DNA from: Chloroflexota bacterium
GTDB taxonomy: Bacteria > Chloroflexota > Anaerolineae > Anaerolineales > Anaerolineaceae
Direction of reading: 5' to 3'
NCBI GenBank assembly: GCA_021796375.1
Contig: JAJYJF010000140.1
Coordinates: forward strand, 1-6,428
DNA length: 6,428 bases
The first letter of the stretch is position 1, and every line of letters starts with the position of its first letter. Made by a program: the position numbers and the translations under genes. Positions 1 to 5,604 of this stretch are shown here, piece by piece. The notes under the pieces are model-generated. The model made no database searches. It was not told where the DNA came from and was given only the letters and a program-made list of their open reading frames with translations.

Positions 1-120
1 GTGGTAAACACCGGGCGGCGATGGGGTGGTAAACACCGCCCGATCATGGGTGGTAAACAGCGGGCGATCCTGCCCTGGTTAAGACCGGGCGATCATCCCT
101 GGTAAAGTCTAACCCGATCA
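1..120. repeat. Five-copy degenerate direct repeat, possible IS21-type terminal repeat array
   Basis: Five copies of a 20-21 bp unit close to TGGTAAACACCGGGCGATCA start at 2, 27, 51, 76 and 100. The distances are 25, 24, 25 and 24, and short spacers of 4-5 bases (TGGGG, TGGG, TGCCC, TCCC) separate the copies. Copies 1-4 are similar; copy 5 diverges in the middle but keeps TGGTAAA and CGATCA. The array starts at the window edge, so more copies may lie upstream. After 120 the pattern stops abruptly. IS21-family elements are known to carry multiple short repeats inside their ends and to terminate in CA, and copy 5 ends in CA at 120. Assigning this array to such an element is inference, because no istA/istB gene is visible. 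The 4-5 base spacers exclude a CRISPR array. Confidence 0.8.
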
Positions 121-147
121 ATGACAGAATATCCTCTTGTAAAGGTT

Positions 148-178
148 TGATCCTAACTCTCAAGTTGGATCAGCTTTT
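148..178 (+). terminator. Hairpin with short T tract, possible rho-independent terminator
   Basis: TGATCC (148-153) pairs with GGATCA (167-172) and AACT (155-158) pairs with AGTT (163-166). T154 is a single bulge and CTCA forms the loop, giving 10 base pairs. Four T (175-178) follow after GC. On the plus strand this has the shape of a weak intrinsic terminator and would end transcription coming from the repeat array or a gene upstream of the window. The T tract is short and there is no visible gene to terminate, so confidence is modest. Confidence 0.4.
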
Positions 179-232
179 AGGAGGCGGGTCAATATGTGCA
201 ATTCATTAGGAAATATCTAAGGTTCTGCACAC

Positions 233-394
233 ATGTCCAATCAACCGGATCATAACCAGCTTTATTCCATTGCTGAGGCGCAATCCGGCAGCGAAAATAG
301 GTGGGTGATTCTGGGACACCGCACCCTGGACAGGGGTCTTAGGAGAGTCTCTCCCATCAAAACCGATGGTGTAAATGGATGGATTTCGTTTTGA
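233..394 (+). pseudogene. Possible N-terminal remnant of an AbiEi-type antitoxin
   Basis: An ATG at 233 opens 53 codons, with AAGG (219-222) ten bases upstream as a weak ribosome binding site. The first 20 or so residues (MSNQPDHNQLYSIAEAQSG) resemble, from memory, the start of AbiEi-family antitoxin domain proteins. Those typically open with a PDH..LY.IAE.Q.G pattern that continues into YFTARQA, the start of their winged helix. Here the similarity breaks after SG (about position 292) and the remaining residues look random, ending at TGA 392-394. In another frame near 590-620, the minus-one-style peptide VYFPKQDRKM loosely resembles the missing YFT.KQAR stretch, but this could be chance. If correct, this is a broken copy of a type IV toxin-antitoxin gene. 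It could also be a non-coding frame. Confidence 0.27.
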
Positions 395-462
395 CAGCCT
401 GGAAACTCTCCAAACCAGCGGCCATCACCGGCCACATCTGCTGTGGAGATAGACGATAAACC

Positions 463-513
463 TCCACTAAGGTTCGAGTCCCTGGTGGATCGCCTGAATA
501 GAGCCCTTTTTTT
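463..513 (+). other. tRNA T-arm-like hairpin followed by T7 run, possible tRNA remnant or att-like site
   Basis: Positions 463-472 pair with 480-489 around the loop TTCGAGT (473-479), with one A-C mismatch (470/482) and one G-T wobble. The loop and its closing G-C pair match the conserved T-arm of tRNAs (TTCRANY). The complementary strand encodes GDPPGTRTL, a peptide typically produced when the antisense of a tRNA 3' end is translated. A run of seven T (507-513) follows. No matching acceptor 5' strand (GATCCAC would be expected), D-arm or anticodon arm lies upstream, so this is not an intact tRNA. Integrases often use tRNA 3' ends as attachment sites, so a relic left by integration is possible. 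Confidence 0.3.
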
Positions 514-624
514 CCCCCAGACTTGAGGCTCGATCGCTTTACCCGCTCAGCCCCCCAACGGGACTGGCCCAACCTGAAAACCGCGAAGCGGGTGTACTTC
601 CCAAAGCAAGATAGGAAAATGCGT

Positions 625-661
625 CCAGCGCGGGATCTCCCTTACGGGAACCCCGGGCTGG
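625..661 (-). terminator. Terminator-like stem downstream of the TolB-like gene
   Basis: CCAGC (625-629) pairs with GCTGG (657-661) and CGGG (631-634) with CCCG (652-655), separated by one G-G mismatch. An inner CCC-TTAC-GGG hairpin (639-648) caps it. It lies 19 bases past the stop codon of the minus-strand TolB-like gene. On that strand the stem is followed by ACGCATTTTCC, a T run that is short and offset by five bases. It probably marks the 3' end of the MFS-TolB transcript, but is not a textbook intrinsic terminator. Confidence 0.45.
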
Positions 662-679
662 GTTGAGCAAAATGTGAAC

Positions 680-1543
680 TTAAGATTTGTCCCGGTAAGA
701 CACAACCGCGATCCTGCGGTTATCCGGCGCCCAGGAGTTGACGTTCATCGTGCCCTGCCCGCCGAACAGCCTTGCGATGGTCTTCGATTCTCCGCCGCTG
801 GAGGCTGCCAGGCGGATTTCCACGTTCTTGTTGGCCGGGTGGTCGCTCGGGGCCACATCTTCTGCGTAATAGGTTAGGTAGACCACCTGACTGCCGTCCG
901 GCGAAATGTGGGGGAACCAGCAGTTGGCTTCTTCCCGCACCATCTGGGTCGGGTTGGAGCCGTCCGCTTCCATGCGCCAGATCTGCATCCGCCCGCTGCG
1001 GGTGGAGTTAAACCAGATGTACCTGCCATCCGGGGAGTATTCGGGGCCATCGTCCATTCCCGGCAAATCCGTCAGCCGGGTTTCTGGGCCGCCGCTGGCG
1101 GAGATGGTGTAGACGTCGAACTGCCCGCCGCGCTCGGCGCAGTAGGCCAAGCGCCGGCCGTCCGGCGACCAGCCGTGCAGGTAGCTGGGCCCTTTTTCCG
1201 TCACCAGGACCGGGCTGCCGCCGCTGATGGGCAGAAGGTAAATCCGGGAAGCGGCGTCTTCGCGGGAGGAGTGGCTGATCGCGATCTGCTGGTTGTCCGG
1301 CGAAAGGACGTGGTCGTTGTTGCAGGCGTCTGCGAAGCCGCTCTCCAGGTGGCGGATTTCTCCGCTGGCCAGGATGAAGGTATAGAGACGGCCCTGGCTG
1401 TTGTAGATCAGGCGGAGGCCGTCGCGCGTCCAGTTTGGCGCTTCAATCACCGAATCGAACTCTTTAAGCACCGTCCGGACCCCGGTGAGCACGTCGAGCG
1501 TTTCCAGGATGCTGTAAGAATCGCGGGGGGCGGGATGATCCAT
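680..1543 (-). CDS. TolB-like (PD40) beta-propeller protein
   Basis: This 287-residue protein consists almost entirely of beta-propeller repeats of the TolB/WD40-like PD40 type. Six signature turns are visible: NWTRDG (37-42), LSPDN (80-84), WSPDG (125-129), YSPDG (169-173), ISPDG (213-217) and WAPDN (271-275). There is no signal peptide, membrane segment or lipobox, so it should be cytoplasmic, unlike true periplasmic TolB, which has an extra N-terminal domain. The family is widespread in sugar-utilisation loci of Firmicutes, Actinobacteria and Chloroflexota. Its biochemical role is not established; ligand binding or an oligogalacturonate-lyase-like activity has been considered for relatives, but nothing here proves catalysis. 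The ATG at 1543 has a strong AAGGAGA (1547-1553) three bases upstream. It follows the MFS gene on the same strand after 112 bases and is probably cotranscribed with it. Confidence 0.85.
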   Translation of the reverse strand: MDHPAPRDSYSILETLDVLTGVRTVLKEFDSVIEAPNWTRDGLRLIYNSQGRLYTFILASGEIRHLESGFADACNNDHVLSPDNQQIAISHSSREDAASRIYLLPISGGSPVLVTEKGPSYLHGWSPDGRRLAYCAERGGQFDVYTISASGGPETRLTDLPGMDDGPEYSPDGRYIWFNSTRSGRMQIWRMEADGSNPTQMVREEANCWFPHISPDGSQVVYLTYYAEDVAPSDHPANKNVEIRLAASSGGESKTIARLFGGQGTMNVNSWAPDNRRIAVVSYRDKS

Positions 1544-1655
1544 GTCTCTCCTTGTTTACAAACGCACTTCTTCCAGGCGGCCGCTGTTCCATCTTCCCGG
1601 ATCCCTTCAGGATTTGGACGCGGGTGTGTTGAAGGATTTTCGGATCCTGGAGGTT

Positions 1656-2888
1656 TTATTCAGCCAGGTTCAGGCGGGTGGAGAGCAGATACAACATGAG
1701 CAGGCCAAGCAGTGAAACGAACAACATCACCGGGATGGTCTCCAGAGAGATGTGCTGCGCCAGATAGCCGGCCAGCGAAGGCAGCAAAGCGCCGCCAAGA
1801 TTGGCCGCGCTCATCTGGATGCCGATGGTGTTCCCGGCATGGCGCTTGCCGACCCGCTGGCTGGTGCTCGAAACCAGCCCAGGAAAAATCGGCGCCATGG
1901 CAAAACCGACGAGGAGCACTCCCGCGATCCCGACCAGCGCGATGGTGTTCCACCAGAACAGCACGGCGCCGACCAAAGCCAGGATCATCGCCCACGGCAG
2001 CAGCTTATTCAGCCGGATTCGGTGAGCATTAAGCCCGGCTAAAACCCTCCCGATGGTAAAGATGGCCCAAAATCCCCCGGCCCACAACCCGGCCAGCTGC
2101 GGGCTGACCCCGCGGCTTTCGGTTAGCAAAGTGTACGTCCAGTTGCCCAGGGTTAACTCCGCTCCGGTATACAGTAAGAACAGCAGGATGCAAATCCAGG
2201 TGCCGGCCCGGATCAGGGTTTCCCATAAGGGCGTATGGTAATCCATCAGGCCGCGTTCCGGGTCTTTGCGTTCGGCCGCCCGGCTCGAAACGGGTTTCGA
2301 CCGCTTCCAGGCGGGAAGGGTGAGCAAAAAACAGACGGCCAGGACGCCCATCAGCGCCCCGACAAAGAGATACGCGGGTTTCCAGGAAGCGAACAGCGAC
2401 AGGCTGGCTGACATAATGAGCGGGCTCAGGGTGGCCCCGGCGCCAAAACTCGCGTGCAGCCACTGCATTTGACCCTCGTGGTACTCCGCAGCCAGGTAAG
2501 TGTTCAGCCCGGCGTCCATCATCCCCAATCCCAACCCCGTCGCAAAACCGATCGCAATCATGACTGCCCACGAAGGGGCCAGGGGATAGCCGATATAAGA
2601 CGCGGCAGAAAGCAGGCTGGAAACCACCAGCAGCGAGCCGATTCCGAAGCGGGAAATTAACCGGGCGATGAGGGAGCTCGAGATCAGGTATCCGATGGTT
2701 GAAGAGGTCAGCAGCAGTCCCAGCGCATCCAGCGGAAGAGCGAGCTGAGCGCGGAGGGTAGGCCACGCCACGCCAATCAGACTGGTGGGCAGTCCCAGGG
2801 CGATAAAAGCCGCGTATGCCAGGATGAGCAGGTTTTCTTTCGCGCGAGATGGAACGGTGACGTTTGCTTGCACGGGCTCAGCTTCCAA
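1656..2888 (-). CDS. MFS permease, FHS/FucP-like sugar transporter
   Basis: This 410-residue, very hydrophobic protein has about 12 predicted membrane helices starting near residue 19. The usual charged cytoplasmic loop lies between the two halves (about 194-223, rich in K, R and E). A degenerate MFS motif A lies at 75-85 (ARLISRFGIGS). GLGLGMMDAGLNTYLA (118-133), WLHASFGAGA (143-152) and AELTLGNWTYTLL (243-255) resemble the fucose-galactose-glucose-H+ symporter group and YbjJ-like permeases. Sugar import driven by protons is therefore likely, but substrate and direction cannot be read from sequence. The start is TTG (2886-2888), preceded by AAGGA 11 bases upstream, a rather long spacing; no ATG lies nearby, and the alternative GTG at codon 6 has no ribosome binding site. 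It is divergent from the ROK regulator across a shared operator region and is probably controlled by it. Confidence 0.85.
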   Translation of the reverse strand: MEAEPVQANVTVPSRAKENLLILAYAAFIALGLPTSLIGVAWPTLRAQLALPLDALGLLLTSSTIGYLISSSLIARLISRFGIGSLLVVSSLLSAASYIGYPLAPSWAVMIAIGFATGLGLGMMDAGLNTYLAAEYHEGQMQWLHASFGAGATLSPLIMSASLSLFASWKPAYLFVGALMGVLAVCFLLTLPAWKRSKPVSSRAAERKDPERGLMDYHTPLWETLIRAGTWICILLFLLYTGAELTLGNWTYTLLTESRGVSPQLAGLWAGGFWAIFTIGRVLAGLNAHRIRLNKLLPWAMILALVGAVLFWWNTIALVGIAGVLLVGFAMAPIFPGLVSSTSQRVGKRHAGNTIGIQMSAANLGGALLPSLAGYLAQHISLETIPVMLFVSLLGLLMLYLLSTRLNLAE

Positions 2889-3014
2889 GGGGTTAATTTT
2901 CCTTTCGACGCGATCTTCCTGCCAGCCGCGCGCGGCCGCAGTTCAGCACAGCCGGTTTCCCCATTGGACCCGGGATAAATCGGTCGCGAGCGGTTCGGAT
3001 TTCCACAATCATGC

Positions 3015-3042
3015 TTGACTTATGTATTATATTACTTATAAT
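3015..3042 (+). promoter_or_regulatory. Predicted sigma-70 promoter of the ROK gene
   Basis: TTGACT (3015-3020, five of six to consensus) and a perfect TATAAT (3037-3042) are separated by 16 bases. Transcription should begin near 3049-3050, leaving a leader of about 32 bases before the ATG at 3082. The -10 element lies wholly inside the left arm of the inverted repeat, so a bound repressor would block it. Confidence 0.7.
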
Positions 3043-3071
3043 AAGACTTAATTCAAGTCTTATTATAAGTA
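3033..3071. promoter_or_regulatory. Perfect 17-bp inverted repeat, probable ROK operator
   Basis: The left arm TACTTATAATAAGACTT (3033-3049) and the right arm AAGTCTTATTATAAGTA (3055-3071) are exact reverse complements around the five-base centre AATTC. Each arm carries TATAAT reading outward to a different gene. Predicted plus-strand transcription starts at about the centre, so a full hairpin would not be transcribed into the ROK mRNA. This argues for a DNA operator rather than a terminator. ROK repressors such as NagC and XylR bind AT-rich dyads near their own promoters, which supports binding by the adjacent regulator, by inference. Confidence 0.8.
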
Positions 3072-3089
3072 CGGGAATATCATGTTCAA
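3062..3089 (-). promoter_or_regulatory. Predicted divergent promoter towards the MFS/TolB genes
   Basis: On the minus strand TTGAAC (3089-3084, four of six) and TATAAT (3067-3062, perfect) are spaced by 16 bases. The -10 lies in the right arm of the inverted repeat, mirroring the ROK promoter, and the -35 overlaps the first codons of the ROK gene. A second minus-strand TATAAT at 3031-3026 has only a poorly spaced -35 (TTGAAT, 19 bases), so it is less likely. Confidence 0.5.
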
Positions 3090-4314
3090 GCAAACCACCC
3101 GGGATTTGCGCCGGATCAACCGGTCCAAAGCTTTACGTGAGATCTATTTCAACGGTCCGATCAGCCGGCTGGAAATCTACCAGCATACCGATATGAGTCA
3201 GGGGACGGCTACCAATGTCGTTGCCGACCTCTTGCGGGAAAAGATCGTCCTGGAATCGGGGAGCAAGGACTCCGAAGGCGGCCGTCCAAGCACGCTTTTG
3301 ACGGTCAACCCCAGTTACGGCCATATCGTCGGGGTTGACGTCGGCGAAACAGCCATCCGGGCCAGTTTATTCGACCTGGGGTTCCAGGAGCTCGATACGG
3401 TTTCCCAGCCGTTGAGCCTGGAAGAAAATCAGCCCGAACAGGTGGTCCAGCATATCGTCAGCGGCGTGGAACAGCTGCTGATCGGCAGTGAGACCCGCGC
3501 GGATCGAATCCTTGGAGTGGGCATCGGTTTCCCAGGACTGGTAGACCCCGCGGAAGGGGTTTCGATTTTTGCGCCGAATTGGGGCTGGCACGATGTGCCC
3601 ATCGGATCGATTTTGGAAGATAAACTGCGCCTGCCGATGGCGCTCGACAACGGCGCCAAGGCCATGGCGCTGGCTGAAAGCATGTTCGGGGGCGGGCGGG
3701 ACGTGGGCAGCCTGGCGGTCCTCCTGGTGGGCACCGGCGTCGGGGCGGGGATTATCGAGGCCGGCTCGCTCTATCGGGGTGCGATGAACAGCGCCGGCGA
3801 ATGGGGGCATACCGTTCTGGAAATCGGCGGCAGGTCCTGTCGATGCGGAAAAAAAGGATGCCTGGAAGCGTACGTGGGCCCCGCCGGGATTATCGAACGC
3901 TATACCGAGCTTGCCCGGACCAGCCCCCCGGACTGCTCCGGGGATCAGAAAGAGATGCTGCGCTCGATCATCCAGGCAAGCCGGGAGGGAGATGCGTCCG
4001 CGCGGAAAGTTCTGGATGACACGCTTAATTATCTCTCGGCAGGGATTGGCAATTTGATCAATCTGGTCAACCCCCAGAAGGTGGTTCTGGGCGGCTGGGC
4101 AGGCATGATGCTGGCTGAGGAATTTCTCCCCCGCCTGGATGAAGCCGTCGCTCAATATGCACTGCAGCAGCCGTTCAAGAGAACGGAGATCGGGATTTGC
4201 CAGTTGAAGGAGGATGCCGTCGCGGAGGGCGCCGCAGCCCTGATCCTTGAAAAGTTCCTGCAATCGGCCGGGATTCCGCTGGCTTCGCACCCGGCGGCAT
4301 TCAGCACTTATTAG
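3082..4314 (+). CDS. ROK-family transcriptional regulator (NagC/XylR/Mlc type)
   Basis: This 410-residue protein has the typical ROK-repressor layout and length. An N-terminal winged helix-turn-helix (about 11-68) contains an ISRLEI/GTATNVVADL helix pair and a GGRP wing (66-69). The sugar-binding ROK domain follows from about residue 81. DVGET (86-90) is the phosphate-loop-like motif. EWGH (240-243) with CRCGKKGC (C253, C255, C260) is the ROK zinc site. The segment that normally reads ND-AN, with the catalytic Asp, is DNGAKAMALAE (189-199); Gly191 takes the place of that Asp, so sugar kinase activity is unlikely. It probably senses a sugar and releases its operator. The ATG is preceded by a weak GGGA six bases upstream. 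The protein likely represses itself and the divergent MFS/TolB pair; the exact effector is unknown. Confidence 0.92.
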   Translation: MFKQTTRDLRRINRSKALREIYFNGPISRLEIYQHTDMSQGTATNVVADLLREKIVLESGSKDSEGGRPSTLLTVNPSYGHIVGVDVGETAIRASLFDLGFQELDTVSQPLSLEENQPEQVVQHIVSGVEQLLIGSETRADRILGVGIGFPGLVDPAEGVSIFAPNWGWHDVPIGSILEDKLRLPMALDNGAKAMALAESMFGGGRDVGSLAVLLVGTGVGAGIIEAGSLYRGAMNSAGEWGHTVLEIGGRSCRCGKKGCLEAYVGPAGIIERYTELARTSPPDCSGDQKEMLRSIIQASREGDASARKVLDDTLNYLSAGIGNLINLVNPQKVVLGGWAGMMLAEEFLPRLDEAVAQYALQQPFKRTEIGICQLKEDAVAEGAAALILEKFLQSAGIPLASHPAAFSTY

Positions 4315-4341
4315 AAGCGGGAACAAATCGGAGATCAAGCC

Positions 4342-4371
4342 AGGGGAGGCGCCCATCCCCTGAACGATGGG
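4342..4371. other. Two mutually exclusive hairpins after the ROK gene
   Basis: AGGGGA (4342-4347) can pair with TCCCCT (4356-4361). Overlapping it, CCCATC (4352-4357) can pair with GATGGG (4366-4371). Both stems are six perfect pairs and share bases, so only one can form. The site lies 28 bases past the ROK stop. No T tract follows, so termination here would be weak or Rho-aided. A third small stem, TTCCC-TCA-GGGAA, follows at 4393-4405 (approximate). Confidence 0.35.
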
Positions 4372-4462
4372 GACAACCGATCGCAGAAATCATTCCCTCA
4401 GGGAAGATTCGAGGCCATCATGCATCCAGATCACCCAGCAGGCAAGAACGGATTTCCATGGC

Positions 4463-4490
4463 TAGACATTTTTAATAAATGGTGTATCAT
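4463..4490 (+). promoter_or_regulatory. Predicted sigma-70 promoter of the LacI-family gene
   Basis: TAGACA (4463-4468) and TATCAT (4485-4490) each match five of six consensus bases and are spaced by 16 bases. The expected start is near 4497-4500, directly before the GGGAGCGCTCCC operator. GATAAT (4494-4499) is an alternative -10. A small dyad, TATCA-TAT-TGATA (4485-4497), overlaps the -10. The leader to the GTG at 4606 would be about 105 bases and contains TTGATCAA (4545-4552) and a TCATGC/GCATGA hairpin (4567-4587). Confidence 0.5.
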
Positions 4491-4500
4491 ATTGATAATT

Positions 4501-4512
4501 GGGAGCGCTCCC
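4501..4512. promoter_or_regulatory. LacI-family operator, CelR/CebR-like palindrome
   Basis: GGGAGCGCTCCC is a perfect 12-base palindrome with the central CG step typical of LacI-family operators. It equals the core of TGGGAGCGCTCCCA, the known target of the cellulose-utilisation repressors CelR (Thermobifida) and CebR (Streptomyces). It lies about one to twelve bases past the predicted start of the adjacent LacI-family gene, a position suited to autorepression. Only one copy occurs in the window. Binding by the neighbouring regulator is inferred. Confidence 0.72.
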
Positions 4513-4605
4513 TAAATACCAGTTTTTTTCCATCCTTTTATCGATTGATCAACTAAATATTTCTCGTCATGCGGGTTCACTGCATGAGCAAAGGTCGCAA
4601 TACCT

Positions 4606-5604
4606 GTGCCTCTAACCCTTGAAGATATCGCCCGTATTAGCGGATTTTCCCGGTCTACTGTTTCGCGCGTGGTGAATTCAGACCCGAACGTTGGCGAAAG
4701 GACGCGTAAAAGGGTCCAGGAAGTGATCCAGGCGCTCAGCTTTCAGCCGAACATGGCTGCGCGCGGCCTGGCAGCCGGGAAAACCAGGGTGCTCGGCCTG
4801 GTAATCCCGGTGGGGATTTCGTCGATCTTCTCTGATCCTTATTTCCCCCTCGTGATCCAGGGAGTCTCATCGGCATGCAACCTGCGCGGCTATTCGATCA
4901 TGCTGTGGCTGGCAGAGCCTCAATTTGAACGCAAGACGATCAGTCAGATCATTTATAACGGGTTAATCGACGGGGTCATCGTCTTATCGATGCTGACAGA
5001 CGATCCCCTCATCGACCGACTTTCCGAGAGCAATCTCCCCTTCATGACAATCGGGCGGCACCCCACGAACCAAAAGATCAACTACGTGGACGTAGAAAAC
5101 CGCTCTGGCGCTTACCAGGGCGTTTCCTATGCGATCGAGACCGGGCATCGCCGCGTGGCGTGCATCGGCGGGCCGCGCAACACCATCAGCGGCCAGGACC
5201 GGTACCAGGGCTATCTGGAAGCCCTGCGAGATCACGGCCGGCCGGTTCTTCCGGAGCTCATCGTCGAAGGTGATTATTCGGACGCTGGCGGCTACCAGGC
5301 GATGACACGCTTGCTCCCATCCAAGCCGGATGCCGTTTTTGCCGCTTCAGACGCGATGGCGCTTGCCGCCATGCGCGCCATACAGGAAGCGGGGCTGCGC
5401 GTCCCGGAGGATATCGCCATCATTGGGTTCGATGACATCCCTTCCGCCGCCATAAGCAAACCACCGCTGACGACCGTCCGGCAACCAATCGTCCAAACCG
5501 GGAAAATCGTTGCTGAGACGCTGATCGACAGGATCGAACACCCGGATCCTGAGCCTCACCGGATCCTGCTTCCGGTCGAGCTGGTCATCCGGGCTTCGTG
5601 TTGA
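4606..5604 (+). CDS. LacI-family transcriptional regulator
   Basis: This 332-residue protein has the standard LacI length and layout. The N-terminal helix-turn-helix LTLEDIARISGFSRSTVSRV (3-22) is followed by the hinge LSFQPNMAARGLAAGKT (44-60). A periplasmic-binding-protein-like effector domain starts at VLGLVIP (62-68). Typical sensor-domain segments are YVDVENRSGAY (160-170), GQDRYQGY (196-203), FAASDAMALA (245-254) and IIGFDDIPSA (272-281). It ends ELVIRASC, close to the common ELVIR.S(T/C) tail. The start is GTG at 4606. An in-frame TGA at 4585-4587 leaves no other start upstream, and AAGGT at 4591-4595 is a modest ribosome binding site. The palindrome upstream suggests autoregulation. 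The solute-binding protein gene 136 bases downstream on the same strand is the likely target. The effector is probably a sugar; its identity is not visible. Confidence 0.93.
   Translation: MPLTLEDIARISGFSRSTVSRVVNSDPNVGERTRKRVQEVIQALSFQPNMAARGLAAGKTRVLGLVIPVGISSIFSDPYFPLVIQGVSSACNLRGYSIMLWLAEPQFERKTISQIIYNGLIDGVIVLSMLTDDPLIDRLSESNLPFMTIGRHPTNQKINYVDVENRSGAYQGVSYAIETGHRRVACIGGPRNTISGQDRYQGYLEALRDHGRPVLPELIVEGDYSDAGGYQAMTRLLPSKPDAVFAASDAMALAAMRAIQEAGLRVPEDIAIIGFDDIPSAAISKPPLTTVRQPIVQTGKIVAETLIDRIEHPDPEPHRILLPVELVIRASC

Larger units (their letters stand above)
121..624. other. Gene-poor region with several short dyads and possible gene remnants
   Basis: No reading frame on either strand here shows a recognisable complete protein with a good ribosome binding site. 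Besides the separately listed hairpins and the possible antitoxin remnant, there are small perfect dyads. These are GGAGAG-T-CTCTCC (342-354), CCCTG-GA-CAGGG (324-335) and CCACA-TCTGC-TGTGG (432-446). An AGGAGG at 179-184 stands nine bases before an ATG (194) that opens only eight codons before TAA. The region looks like decayed sequence between a mobile-element end and the carbohydrate locus. Confidence 0.5.
2889..3081. promoter_or_regulatory. Divergent control region between MFS and ROK genes
   Basis: This 193-base spacer has two parts. The MFS-proximal part (2889-3010) is GC-rich and contains a perfect 12-base palindrome GCCGCGCGCGGC (2925-2936). It would form an untranslated leader of about 165 bases if the MFS transcript starts at the ROK-proximal promoter. 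The ROK-proximal part (3011-3075) is strongly AT-rich and contains both promoters and the large operator listed separately. No small gene is visible here. Confidence 0.7.

Noticed and set aside
1..120. CRISPR array
   Set aside because: The spacers are only 4-5 bases and the repeats are degenerate.
194..220. Eight-codon leader peptide after AGGAGG
   Set aside because: The ribosome site is good, but there is no downstream gene that a leader peptide could regulate and no codon bias such as repeated amino acids.
400..495. Complete tRNA gene ending near 492
   Set aside because: The T-arm is good, but no acceptor 5' strand, D-arm or anticodon stem can be paired upstream.
357..572. 71-codon minus-strand frame
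   Set aside because: It has a TTG start without a ribosome site, and part of it is antisense to the tRNA T-arm-like hairpin, giving a GDPPGTRTL-type spurious peptide.
908..1699. 263-codon open frame on the plus strand
   Set aside because: It lies antisense to the TolB-like gene, has low-complexity Ala/Gly/Val composition and no recognisable domain. It is an antisense shadow produced by high GC content.
3033..3071. Intrinsic terminator
   Set aside because: The stem is AT-rich, no T tract follows on either strand, and it sits over two consensus -10 boxes directly before a gene start.
3367..4356. 329-codon open frame on the minus strand
   Set aside because: It is antisense to the ROK gene, whose domain motifs are unmistakable, and the minus-strand product has no family features.
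4420..4515. 31-codon frame starting ATGCATCC
   Set aside because: It has no ribosome site and runs through the predicted LacI promoter and operator.
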